The position numbers and the translations under genes are program-made. A stretch of DNA of 29,186 bases from contig CAZBUH010000010.1 in assembly GCA_964495095.1 (NCBI GenBank), positions 1 through 29,186 on the forward strand, in the 5' to 3' direction. The stretch comes from CAZBUH01 sp964495095. GTDB taxonomy: Bacteria; Bacillota; Clostridia; Oscillospirales; Oscillospiraceae. Below are positions 1 through 7,596 of this stretch, piece by piece (positions within the stretch are counted from its first letter, which is position 1; the number at the start of each line of letters is the position of its first letter). The notes beneath the pieces were generated by a model. The model ran no database searches and was not told the DNA's origin. It worked only from the letters and a program-made list of their open reading frames with translations.

Positions 1-815
1 GCGACAACTATTGTACAATACTCAACCAGTGATTTATATTTATCAAGCGAACCTGTACTGGTCTGATAGGATATTGAGCTCTGGTCCGCTTCTGTCAGGA
101 TTTCCTTAAGAATAACCTGCAGGGGATACAGCTTTCTGTTGGTCAGGTAAATCATCGGCAGGAAGTACTCGTTCCATCTTGCAACAGCATAGAACAGAGC
201 GACAACGGCGATGGTGGCCTTGGTCAGAGGGAGAACTATCTTTACGAGGATAGTTATATGTCCTGCGCCGTCAAGCTGGGCGGATTCCTCAAGGCTGGCC
301 GGCAATGTGATAAAGCTCGTTCTGACGATTATCAGGTTAAAGACATTTATCATCGAAGGGATGATAACGGCCCAACGGGTGTTAATCATATTCAGGGATT
401 TAACAACCAGGTAGGTCGGAATTATACCGCCGTTAAAGAACATGGTAATTGTGATAACAATCATCAGGTACTTCATCCACAGTGTTTTCTTTCTGGAAAC
501 ACAGTAGGCGGCGAGAGATGTAAAGAGTATCTGCAGCGTTGTGCCGACAGCAACATAGAAGATGGTGTTGGCATATCCGCGGACAAGGCTGTTATTGTTG
601 AACACAAGCTGATAGCCCTTCAAGGTGAGATCATGTGTCTCATCGCTCAGGGGCCAGAGAATCATGCCGCTGTTCTGAGTCAGCAGCGTCGGGTCACTGA
701 TAGAGCCGGCGATAACATGCCACAGGGGCGCCACGCAGATAACCGCGATCAGTACAAGAAATACGTAGTTGAAAATCTGGAAAATTATGCGAGACGGTGA
801 TTCTTTAATCTTCAT
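1..815 (-). CDS. carbohydrate ABC transporter permease, LplC/YtcP type (partial)
   Basis: Inner-membrane permease of a CUT1-family sugar or oligosaccharide ABC importer. The reading frame is open from ATG 815 to the window edge at 1 and gives about 271 residues; the family is usually near 295, so only the last 25 or so are missing. A GGGAGGG ribosome binding site precedes the start. The N-terminus (MKIKESPSRIIFQIFNYVFL) runs into a first membrane helix and further helices follow. The EAA-type loop that contacts the ATPase is visible as EESAQLDGAG followed by KIVLPL. It lies 15 bases downstream of the LplB-type permease, the usual pairing. The binding protein, and any ATPase, must lie outside the window. 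The substrate cannot be read from the sequence; relatives are often linked to complex polysaccharide or uronide uptake. Confidence 0.9.
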   Translation of the reverse strand, partial: MKIKESPSRIIFQIFNYVFLVLIAVICVAPLWHVIAGSISDPTLLTQNSGMILWPLSDETHDLTLKGYQLVFNNNSLVRGYANTIFYVAVGTTLQILFTSLAAYCVSRKKTLWMKYLMIVITITMFFNGGIIPTYLVVKSLNMINTRWAVIIPSMINVFNLIIVRTSFITLPASLEESAQLDGAGHITILVKIVLPLTKATIAVVALFYAVARWNEYFLPMIYLTNRKLYPLQVILKEILTEADQSSISYQTSTGSLDKYKSLVEYCTIVV

Positions 816-830
816 TTCTGCGCCCTCCCC

Positions 831-1745
831 TTAGAACAAGCTGGTCTCAGAGAACTTGGCGCTTATCGTATTGGAGATAATGATGAGCGCAAAGCTTACT
901 ACCGAGTTGAACAGTCCGACGGCTGTACTGTAGCCGTAATCCTGCTGCTGGATACCTTTTCTGTAAACGAATGTTGAAATAACATCGGCGGTTTCATAGA
1001 TAAGGGGGTTATACAGAAGGATTATCTTATCCATACCGACGCTGAGCAGCTGGCCCAGTCTCAGGATAAGCATAATGATGATGGTCGAGGAAATTCCGGG
1101 AAGCGTGATATGGATCGTCTGCTTCCAGCGGCCAGCGCCGTCGATACGGGCGGCCTCGTAAAGCTCCTGATCCACTCCGGACAGTGCCGCAATGTAAATG
1201 ATACTGCCGTAACCGAGCATCTGCCACATACCGGAGCCAACGTAAATCGTTCTGAAATACCTGGAGGCGGACAGCAGGTTGGACCGCTCTTTAATAAGGC
1301 CCAGGCTGTAGAGTATCTGGGTGATAACGCCGTCGCTGGCAACGAAGTCGATTATGATACCGGAAAGAACAACGACGGATACGAAGTAGGGCATGTAGCT
1401 GAGGGTCTGGATGACCTTCTTGAAATATTTGTTGCCGATTTCATTGAGAAGCAGGGCAAATATGATTGGCGCAGGGAAATTAAACAGTAAATCGAAGAAA
1501 CTCATTAAGAATGTGTTCTTAAGAAGTCTCAGGAAGTAGTAGCTTCCAAAGAAGTTTATGTAGTTCGCCAAGCCTACCCATTCGCTGAGGAAAACACCCG
1601 CTTTAGGCGTAAACTTTTCAAATCCAAGGATAAGACCGGCCATCGGTATGTAGTTAAAGATGATGAAGTAAGCTAATACCGGGATAGCCAGCAAGTAAAT
1701 GGATTTGTTTCGGATAAAATCGCGTTTGATGTCTTTTAACCGCAT
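831..1745 (-). CDS. carbohydrate ABC transporter permease, LplB type
   Basis: First permease of the same CUT1-type importer, 304 residues. I start it at ATG 1745 (MRLKDIKRDFIRNKSIYLLA), which has an AAAGGAG site 8 bases upstream. The frame stays open further upstream to 1832, but that part is Cys/Arg-rich leader translation with no family resemblance. After a first helix at about residues 15-38 come the periplasmic stretch (FEKFTPKAGVFLSEWVGLAN) and five further hydrophobic segments. The ATPase-contact loop is clear as YEAARIDGAG followed by HITLPG, matching the EAA-x3-G-x9-I-x-LP pattern. Gene order LplB-type then LplC-type is standard. Transcription probably starts at the promoter near 1902-1929, leaving a leader of about 150 nt. 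Confidence 0.92.
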   Translation of the reverse strand: MRLKDIKRDFIRNKSIYLLAIPVLAYFIIFNYIPMAGLILGFEKFTPKAGVFLSEWVGLANYINFFGSYYFLRLLKNTFLMSFFDLLFNFPAPIIFALLLNEIGNKYFKKVIQTLSYMPYFVSVVVLSGIIIDFVASDGVITQILYSLGLIKERSNLLSASRYFRTIYVGSGMWQMLGYGSIIYIAALSGVDQELYEAARIDGAGRWKQTIHITLPGISSTIIIMLILRLGQLLSVGMDKIILLYNPLIYETADVISTFVYRKGIQQQDYGYSTAVGLFNSVVSFALIIISNTISAKFSETSLF

Positions 1746-1901
1746 GCTGAATTCTCCTTTACTATTCTCTCCGCGATGCCAATACACCGCGCAGCCGTAA
1801 AACCCGCATCCCATGCCCTTTTGTGGACGCAAATCCGCAGGCTGCCTGCTCGTGGCTCCTGTTTATGCAAAAGTCACTATAAGCTTTATCTCAATGTGTT
1901 T

Positions 1902-1929
1902 AGTATAACACAATCTGCTAAAATTTCAA
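1902..1929 (-). promoter_or_regulatory. sigma-A-type promoter of the permease operon
   Basis: On the minus strand the -35 box is TTGAAA (1929-1924) and the -10 box is TATACT (1907-1902), with a 16-bp spacer. The predicted start near 1895 leaves a leader of about 150 nt before ATG 1745. The leader contains a small perfect hairpin (GCAGG/CCTGC, 1837-1849) but no riboswitch class I recognise. Boxes and spacing are seen directly; activity is inferred. Confidence 0.6.
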
Positions 1930-2002
1930 GAAGTAAATTGTATTTCTTTAGAAAAAATTTATTGACGGCTCCTCACGTCCGCCTTCAGATGAATTTTCGG
2001 AC

Positions 2003-2052
2003 AAATCCGGCATATATATTCCATAAAAACATGTCCAAAATATACCGGATTT
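2003..2052. repeat. inverted repeat just upstream of the flippase start
   Basis: AAATCCGG (2003-2010) is repeated as a perfect inverted copy, CCGGATTT (2045-2052). One mismatch further in, ATAT pairs with ATAT. The right arm ends two bases before the AAGGAG ribosome binding site, so a folded transcript would place a hairpin next to the SD. It could be a protein-binding operator or a translational element. The same stretch holds a weak sigma-E-like pair, GAATTT (1991-1996), 14 bases, CATATATA (2011-2018), and a plus-strand TTGACG at 1962-1967 without a convincing -10 partner. Nothing else is apparent in the 1746-2066 intergenic stretch beyond these items, the permease promoter and its leader. 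Confidence 0.5.
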
Positions 2053-2053
2053 C

Positions 2054-2069
2054 AAGGAGCTGATCTATT
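2054..2069 (+). promoter_or_regulatory. Shine-Dalgarno site placing an ATT start codon
   Basis: AAGGAG at 2054-2059 is followed by seven bases and then ATT at 2067-2069, in frame with the flippase. The preceding in-frame codons are TCT and a TGA stop at 2061-2063, so the frame cannot extend further. No ATG, GTG or TTG occurs in frame between the stop and ATG 2130, and ATG 2130 has no ribosome binding site. The codons between 2067 and 2130 encode the amphipathic lead-in and first half-helix expected in this family. This decides the start in favour of ATT. Confidence 0.65.
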
Positions 2070-3617
2070 ACGAGCCGTGGTACAAATTTTCTGCGCAACA
2101 CCCTTCTTCTGACCCTTTCCTCACTTTTTATGCGCACTGTGGCCGTGGTATTCCAGGTCTGGCTCTCAAGCAGGATAGGCGCCGCCGGTATCGGGCTGTT
2201 CCAGCTCGTTATGTCCGTCAGTATGCTGGCCTCCACATTTGCAATCTCCGGAATACGCTTTTCCGTCACCCGCCTGGCAGCCGAGGAGCTGGCCCGGGGC
2301 CGCCCCGACTGGGCCGCTGCCGCCGTGCGCCGCTGCCTTGTCTACGCGGCCGTATTCGGCACCGCCGCGTTTATCCTGCTGGCTGCGGGAGCGGAGTACA
2401 TAGGCACTGTATGGATAGGCGACTCAAGAACTGTCCTCTCTCTGCGCATACTGGCGATTAGCCTTCCCTTTCTCGCCATGTCCGCCGTTTTCGGCGGCTA
2501 CTTCACCGCCTGCTCCAGAGTCATAAAATCGGCGCTGGTGCAGATACTGGAGCAATTTATCAGAATATTTGTTATCTTCGTAATGCTCTCCCGCGCCCCG
2601 GATATGGGCGCCGAGCACGCCTGCGCGTCAATAGTTGCGGGCGGCGTGGCCGGCGAGTGCTCCTCCTTTGTTTTTCTGGCCGCAGTCTATGCCCTCGATA
2701 AGCGCAAACACCTTAAGGAGCCGTCTGGGCGGCATCCCGGCCTTAACAGCCGTATGCTCTCCATTTCCATTCCCCTCGCGCTCTCGGCTTACGCCCGGAC
2801 GGCGCTCTCCACACTGGAGCATCTGCTTGTACCCAGAGGCTTCAAAAAAGCCGGACTGTCCGCGGAAAAGGCCCTCTCCGATTACGGCGTGATACAGGGG
2901 ATGGTTTTCCCTGTGATAACCTTCCCCTCCGTGTTTTTTTCCGCTCTGGCGGAGCTTCTGGTGCCGGAGCTTACCCACGCCCAGGCCACCGGAAATTCCG
3001 ATTTCATCTCGTCGGCGGCCGGACGGCTCCTGTACCTGTGCTATATTTTTTCGGCGGGGGCTGCGGCAATACTCTTCTGCTTTTCCGGTTATCTTGGCAT
3101 GGGGATATACTCCTCCCCGGAGGCCGGGGCCTATATACGGCTGCTGGCACCTATCATCATAATAATGTACCTTGACACCGTGACCGACGGGATATTAAAG
3201 GGCCTTGGCCAGCAGCTCCACTCAATGGCCTACAACATAATGGACGCCGTACTCAGCGTTGTTATGGTCTATACGCTGCTTCCGCTTTTTGCTGTCAAGG
3301 CGTATATTTTCATACTGTATTTTACTGAGTGCTTCAATTTTTTCCTCAGCCTGCGGCGTATGCTGAAGGTGACAGTGCCCTGCATACGATTAAGGGATTA
3401 CCTCAAAACCTCCCTCTGCGCCATCGGGGCCATAAGCTTTGTGCGGCTCTTTATGAATTACACCGGCTTTGACCTTATGGCCCCATGTATATGCGCCGCT
3501 GTGCTTATTTACGCCGCGCTGCTGAAAATAACCGGCTCCGTAGGCGCGGGCGACATGGACTGGATACGCGCGCTGCTCAAAGAGGACGCCGCGCCCTCCG
3601 CAGCAAAAGTGAGATAG
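2067..3617 (+). CDS. SpoVB/MATE-like polysaccharide flippase, putative ATT start
   Basis: Multi-pass membrane protein of the MOP superfamily (oligosaccharide or lipid-linked precursor flippase). It resembles SpoVB, which acts in spore cortex synthesis, but a MurJ-like or other export role is possible. From ATT 2067 it is 516 residues; from the first ATG (2130) it would be 495 and would lose residues TNFLRNTLLLTLSSLF, half of the first helix. The family-like N-terminal block reads VWLSSRIGAAGIGLFQLVMS, then SGIRFSVTRLAAEELARG. About 12-14 hydrophobic segments follow, including SVFFSALAELLVPELTHA and LDTVTDGILKGLGQQ, both typical of the family. It is the only plus-strand gene here and stands alone, followed by a strong terminator. 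The sporulation link is inferred from family resemblance. Confidence 0.85.
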   Translation: MTSRGTNFLRNTLLLTLSSLFMRTVAVVFQVWLSSRIGAAGIGLFQLVMSVSMLASTFAISGIRFSVTRLAAEELARGRPDWAAAAVRRCLVYAAVFGTAAFILLAAGAEYIGTVWIGDSRTVLSLRILAISLPFLAMSAVFGGYFTACSRVIKSALVQILEQFIRIFVIFVMLSRAPDMGAEHACASIVAGGVAGECSSFVFLAAVYALDKRKHLKEPSGRHPGLNSRMLSISIPLALSAYARTALSTLEHLLVPRGFKKAGLSAEKALSDYGVIQGMVFPVITFPSVFFSALAELLVPELTHAQATGNSDFISSAAGRLLYLCYIFSAGAAAILFCFSGYLGMGIYSSPEAGAYIRLLAPIIIIMYLDTVTDGILKGLGQQLHSMAYNIMDAVLSVVMVYTLLPLFAVKAYIFILYFTECFNFFLSLRRMLKVTVPCIRLRDYLKTSLCAIGAISFVRLFMNYTGFDLMAPCICAAVLIYAALLKITGSVGAGDMDWIRALLKEDAAPSAAKVR

Positions 3618-3638
3618 CCTTTTCGTAATGCGATAAAA

Positions 3639-3675
3639 AATAAGCGGCTCCGCCTTTTGGACGGAGCCGCTTATT
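3639..3675. terminator. bidirectional intrinsic terminator
   Basis: A perfect 14-bp stem (arms 3639-3652 and 3662-3675, core AAGCGGCTCCG) closes a 9-nt loop. An A-run lies on the left (3635-3640) and TTATTATG on the right, so it can end both the plus-strand flippase transcript and the minus-strand clpE transcript. The genes converge here, with stops at 3617 and 3698. Confidence 0.85.
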
Positions 3676-3697
3676 ATGCTTAATTAAATCCGCGCCG

Positions 3698-5995
3698 TCA
3701 GACGGCTATTACCTGTATCTTTCCGTCCGCCGCCGTAACCCCCACCTTGTGCACCGGGTGGGCGTAATTGTCGATTATCTCAGACGCTATCACATCCTCT
3801 ATCTCCTTCTGTATCATACGCCGCAGGTTTCTTGCGCCATAGGTTATGGAGTATGACTTTTCCGTGAGATAGCCTACGACGGTATCGTCATAAGTCAGCT
3901 CCATTCCCTTTTCCGCCATGGATTCTTTAATCTCATCCAGCATTATTACGGCAATGGCTCTGAAGTTTTCCTCGGTAAGGTGGTTAAAGCAGATTATCTC
4001 GTCTACTCTGTTTATAAATTCAGGGCGCAGGAAATCGTTCAGCGCCTTCAGGGCCTTATCCCTCCCCTGCTCGCTTACCGTTCTGTTAAAGCCCACAGAG
4101 CCGTCCTTTCTGTCGCTTCCGGCGTTTGTTGTCATAATTATAACGGCGTTTTCAAAATTCACCGTCCTGCCGTGGGCGTCGGTTATGCGGCCGTCGTCCA
4201 GTATCTGTAAAAGCACGTTCATAATATCGGGGTGGGCCTTTTCTATCTCGTCAAAGAGCACCACGGAATAGGGCCGCCTGCGTATTTTCTCCGTGAGCTG
4301 TCCCGCCTCGTCATATCCCACATAGCCGGGAGGCGAGCCGATAAGCCGCGACACGGCATGCTTTTCCATATATTCCGACATATCCAGCCGTATAAGCGAA
4401 TCGGGGCTGTCGAAAAGGTCTGCCGCAAGCCGCTTTACAAGCTCTGTTTTGCCCACGCCTGTGGAGCCCACAAATATAAACGACACCGGCTTATGCTTTG
4501 CGGATATGCCCACACGGTTTCTCCGTATGGCGGCGCACACCGCATCCACCGCATCATCCTGGCCGATTATATGCGATTTAAGGCGCTTATCCAGCTCGTT
4601 GAGCCGCTTGTATTCATCCTCCCGGATGCTGCTGGCCGGTATCTTCGTCCAAAGCTCTATTATCCGGGCCATGTTGTCCATGGTAAGCTCCGGAGGGCCA
4701 TTTTTCTGAAGCTCCGCCTGCTCGTCGTTAAGGCGCATCTCCATGCTCCGCAGCTCCGCCAGACGCTCAAAATCACTGTCCTTGGCCGAGGAGAGCAGCA
4801 GTTCCCGCTCCTTTGATATGTCGTCCTTATCCTTTTTTATCCGGGCAATGCGCTCTATGGTCCTGTCGTGGAGGTTTACATCGGAGCATGCCTCGTCTAT
4901 AAGGTCTATGGCCTTATCCGGCAGGAATCTGTCGGTTATATACCGCTCTGAGAGGAGCACCGCCTGGCGGCACATATCATCGGATATCTTCACGCCGTGG
5001 TACTGCTCATAATACCTTGCGATACCGCGGATTATATCAATGGCTTCAGATATTGACGGCTCGCTTACAGTCACCGGCTGGAAGCGGCGCTCCAGGGCCG
5101 AATCCTTTTCAATGTGCTTTCTGTACTCGGCAAAGGTAGTGGCGCCTATAACCTGTATCTCCCCCCGGGAAAGGGCGGGCTTTAGTATATTGGCCGCGTT
5201 CATGGAGCCCTCGGCGTCTCCGGCGCCCACAAGGTTATGGACCTCGTCTATCACCAGGATCACATTCCCCTGCTGCTTTACCTCGTCTATAAGCCCCTTC
5301 ATGCGGCTCTCAAACTGGCCCCGGAACTGGGTGCCGGCCACAAGAGCCGTAAGGTCCAGAAGATATATCTCCTTATCCCGGAGCTTATATGGCACATCTC
5401 CGGCGGATATCCTCTGGGCAAGCCCCTCCGCTATGGCCGTCTTGCCGACGCCCGGCTCGCCTATAAGGCAGGGGTTGTTTTTCTGGCGGCGGTTCAGTAT
5501 CTGGATAACCCGCTCCGTCTCGGTCTCGCGGCCGATCATTTTGTCAAGCTTGCCGTCCCTGGCCCGCTGGGTGAGGTTTATGCAGTAATTGTCCAGGAAC
5601 TTCTTTTTCTTCCTGCCCCCCTGCTCCTTCTGCTCCCGCTGCTGGTTCTGCCGGGGGCCATCCCCCTGCTCCGCCGGGAGATTATCCTCCTGACCGTTAA
5701 AGAGCCTGCTCAAAAACGGGAATGTGGCGGTATGGCCGCTCTCGTCGTCCTCGCCGTCCGTAATCTCCTGGAGGCCCTCTTCTCCGCCGAGGGCTTCCAG
5801 CATTTCGCCGGAAAGCGTGTCAAGATCCTCGTCGGATATGCCCATCTTTTTCATAATGTCGTCCACAGGCTTTATATTAAGCTCCTTGGCGCACTTTAGG
5901 CACAGTCCCTCGTTGGTGGACTTTCCGTTTTCTATTTTCGTTATAAATATTACCGCCACGTTTTTTTTGCACCTGGCGCAGATCGTTGGCTGCAT
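3698..5995 (-). CDS. clpE: Clp protease ATPase subunit, ClpE-like (Zn-finger, two AAA+ modules)
   Basis: Cytosolic HSP100 unfoldase that feeds ClpP, 765 residues. In place of the ClpC N-domain there is a four-Cys zinc site (C6, C9, C32, C35), the mark of ClpE, then an acidic and Gln-rich linker to about residue 135. The first AAA+ module has Walker A GEPGVGKT (179-186), Walker B VILVIDEVHN and an Arg finger region ALERRF. A short coiled-coil middle domain covers about 383-435. The second module has Walker A GSTGVGKT (510-517) and Walker B VVLFDEIEKAHPD. A VGF tripeptide in the loop after TTNAGS fits the ClpP-docking loop. The start has AAGGAG 7 bases upstream. It is the last gene of the DUF5711-cvpA-pgsA run. 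No CtsR gene or clear CtsR operator is visible here. Confidence 0.9.
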   Translation of the reverse strand: MQPTICARCKKNVAVIFITKIENGKSTNEGLCLKCAKELNIKPVDDIMKKMGISDEDLDTLSGEMLEALGGEEGLQEITDGEDDESGHTATFPFLSRLFNGQEDNLPAEQGDGPRQNQQREQKEQGGRKKKKFLDNYCINLTQRARDGKLDKMIGRETETERVIQILNRRQKNNPCLIGEPGVGKTAIAEGLAQRISAGDVPYKLRDKEIYLLDLTALVAGTQFRGQFESRMKGLIDEVKQQGNVILVIDEVHNLVGAGDAEGSMNAANILKPALSRGEIQVIGATTFAEYRKHIEKDSALERRFQPVTVSEPSISEAIDIIRGIARYYEQYHGVKISDDMCRQAVLLSERYITDRFLPDKAIDLIDEACSDVNLHDRTIERIARIKKDKDDISKERELLLSSAKDSDFERLAELRSMEMRLNDEQAELQKNGPPELTMDNMARIIELWTKIPASSIREDEYKRLNELDKRLKSHIIGQDDAVDAVCAAIRRNRVGISAKHKPVSFIFVGSTGVGKTELVKRLAADLFDSPDSLIRLDMSEYMEKHAVSRLIGSPPGYVGYDEAGQLTEKIRRRPYSVVLFDEIEKAHPDIMNVLLQILDDGRITDAHGRTVNFENAVIIMTTNAGSDRKDGSVGFNRTVSEQGRDKALKALNDFLRPEFINRVDEIICFNHLTEENFRAIAVIMLDEIKESMAEKGMELTYDDTVVGYLTEKSYSITYGARNLRRMIQKEIEDVIASEIIDNYAHPVHKVGVTAADGKIQVIAV

Positions 5996-6064
5996 TTTTT
6001 TACTCCTTACATGAAAACAGGTTTTATCTGAAGCCCCGCCGGCAGGCAGGGCTATTTTATGCGC

Positions 6065-6622
6065 TTATTCATCTTTCGCTTTTCTCATAACATTCATAAA
6101 TGTTACCACATAACCTCCAAGGGCCACCAGCGTAATAGCTACAGCAAAGGCGATAAGCCCGAAGGAAAGCCCGCCGGGCAGCACGTCGTAAAACAGCATC
6201 AGTATGACGCACACCACGAAAAATATCACAGTTGAGGCTTTTCCGATATAATTTGACGACGGGATATCGGCGCAGGCTTTTTTATGTATAATAAGCCCGC
6301 CGACGCCCATAAGCATTTCCTTAAACGCCACCACGCATATGACCCACAGCGGGATAAGCCTGTCTATGGTTATGCAGATTATGACGGAGAGCGTCATCAT
6401 TTTATCGCCCAGTGGGTCCAGGACGCGGCCCAGGTTTGTGATAAGGTTATATTTTCTCGCTATATGCCCATCAAGGAAATCCGTTATGGAGGCAAGTCCA
6501 TACACGCAGGACGCGAAAAATCTGGCATGGTCAAGGCCGCTGAAATAAACGGCTATAAAAACCGGTACCAGTATCAGCCTGAATGCCGACAGCATATTGG
6601 GTATATTCTTCTTCCATTTCAA
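6065..6622 (-). CDS. pgsA: CDP-diacylglycerol--glycerol-3-phosphate 3-phosphatidyltransferase
   Basis: Membrane enzyme, 185 residues, for the committed step of phosphatidylglycerol synthesis: it joins CDP-diacylglycerol and sn-glycerol 3-phosphate, releasing CMP. The CDP-alcohol phosphotransferase signature DGxxAR-x8-G-x3-D-x3-D is complete (DGHIAR, then G, D, D in NLGRVLDPLGDK). Four to six hydrophobic segments fit the family fold. The N-terminus (MKWKKNIPNMLSAFRLILVP) matches PgsA closely, though the ribosome binding site (GAAGG, 16 bases away) is poor. It lies 46 bases downstream of cvpA and 69 upstream of clpE. Confidence 0.92.
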   Translation of the reverse strand: MKWKKNIPNMLSAFRLILVPVFIAVYFSGLDHARFFASCVYGLASITDFLDGHIARKYNLITNLGRVLDPLGDKMMTLSVIICITIDRLIPLWVICVVAFKEMLMGVGGLIIHKKACADIPSSNYIGKASTVIFFVVCVILMLFYDVLPGGLSFGLIAFAVAITLVALGGYVVTFMNVMRKAKDE

Positions 6623-6668
6623 CTCGGGCAGCTTCCCTTCTCTTTTTATACTTAAACGCTCAAAACCT

Positions 6669-7457
6669 TCATATTCCCATCATGCCGGATATAAATTCCG
6701 AATTCATGGCCATCCTGAGGAAAACCGTGCTTGCCATGGCGTCCTCTTTAAACAGGAGCCCCATATAACGCATCCCCCAGCCAATAAGCAGTATGATGAT
6801 TATGCCCCTGGCAAAGCCAATGGCCGTTCCGGCGATTTTATCCACATACTTCATATTCGGCAGACGGAATTCCAGATTAATAACATTCTCTATAACAGCA
6901 AAAACTATTATTATGAGCACGAATGATATGGCGAAAAGCGCGATATACGCCACGACATCGCAGAGCTTCTCCGCAATTATGTCCTTTATTGCCGGCGACA
7001 CCTCGCTGGTGCCCATCTCTTCTTCCGTATCCTCAGCTATCCTCTCTGCGGCCTTTTGGGTGACTCCCAGCTTCTGTAGGCTTTTAATCGTTACCTCCTG
7101 TACCGTCCCGGCGCTGCGGTAATCCACCACATCGGCGCTTTCGACCGCGTCCTCCGGCGTCCCATCTTCGGCTGTAAGGGTGCTTATAAGCCCCCCGCCG
7201 TCTCCATCGTCCCGGGCATCACCGACGCCTCTTATCACGGACACGACGGCGTTATCCACCATGCCGCTGAGAAACGGCTTCATAGCCCCGGTGAATTCCC
7301 CCGAATATGTAACAGCAATCAGATTTGCCGCGTAAATGGCAACGACCAGCGCCAGAATATTGCATATGCCTATAATAAGCCCTTTTTGGTAGCCTATCCA
7401 GGCGCAATAAGCCGCTATGACAAGTATGATAACATCCGCCAGGACAGTCGCTGTCAT
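6669..7457 (-). CDS. CvpA family membrane protein with enlarged loop
   Basis: Integral membrane protein, 262 residues, of the CvpA family, named for colicin V production; the molecular role is poorly defined and has been linked to envelope stress and secretion. The N-terminal pair of helices (about 5-52) carries the family feature YCAWIGYQKGLI. A second pair lies at about 168-192 and 215-240, with the conserved link NMKYVDKIAGTAIGFARG. The roughly 115-residue stretch between the pairs is longer than in typical CvpA proteins of about 160-180 residues and holds an Asp/Gly-rich run (DARDDGDGGG). GAGGAG precedes the start. It sits between the DUF5711 gene and pgsA. Confidence 0.8.
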   Translation of the reverse strand: MTATVLADVIILVIAAYCAWIGYQKGLIIGICNILALVVAIYAANLIAVTYSGEFTGAMKPFLSGMVDNAVVSVIRGVGDARDDGDGGGLISTLTAEDGTPEDAVESADVVDYRSAGTVQEVTIKSLQKLGVTQKAAERIAEDTEEEMGTSEVSPAIKDIIAEKLCDVVAYIALFAISFVLIIIVFAVIENVINLEFRLPNMKYVDKIAGTAIGFARGIIIILLIGWGMRYMGLLFKEDAMASTVFLRMAMNSEFISGMMGI

Positions 7458-7596
7458 TTTTTCATCTCCTCAGCCCGATCCGCGCCGGTTTTGGGGCTGG
7501 GCTGCGGAAAACCCGCATATTGCCCCGTTTTAAGCCCGGCGCGGGCAGCCTTAATATAAGGCTATGCCGCCAGCCGGTTTTTAATCTGTGGTAATT

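Noticed and set aside
258..800. Plus-strand open frame of 180 codons
   Set aside because: It is antisense to the LplC-type permease, whose minus-strand frame shows helices and the EAA loop.
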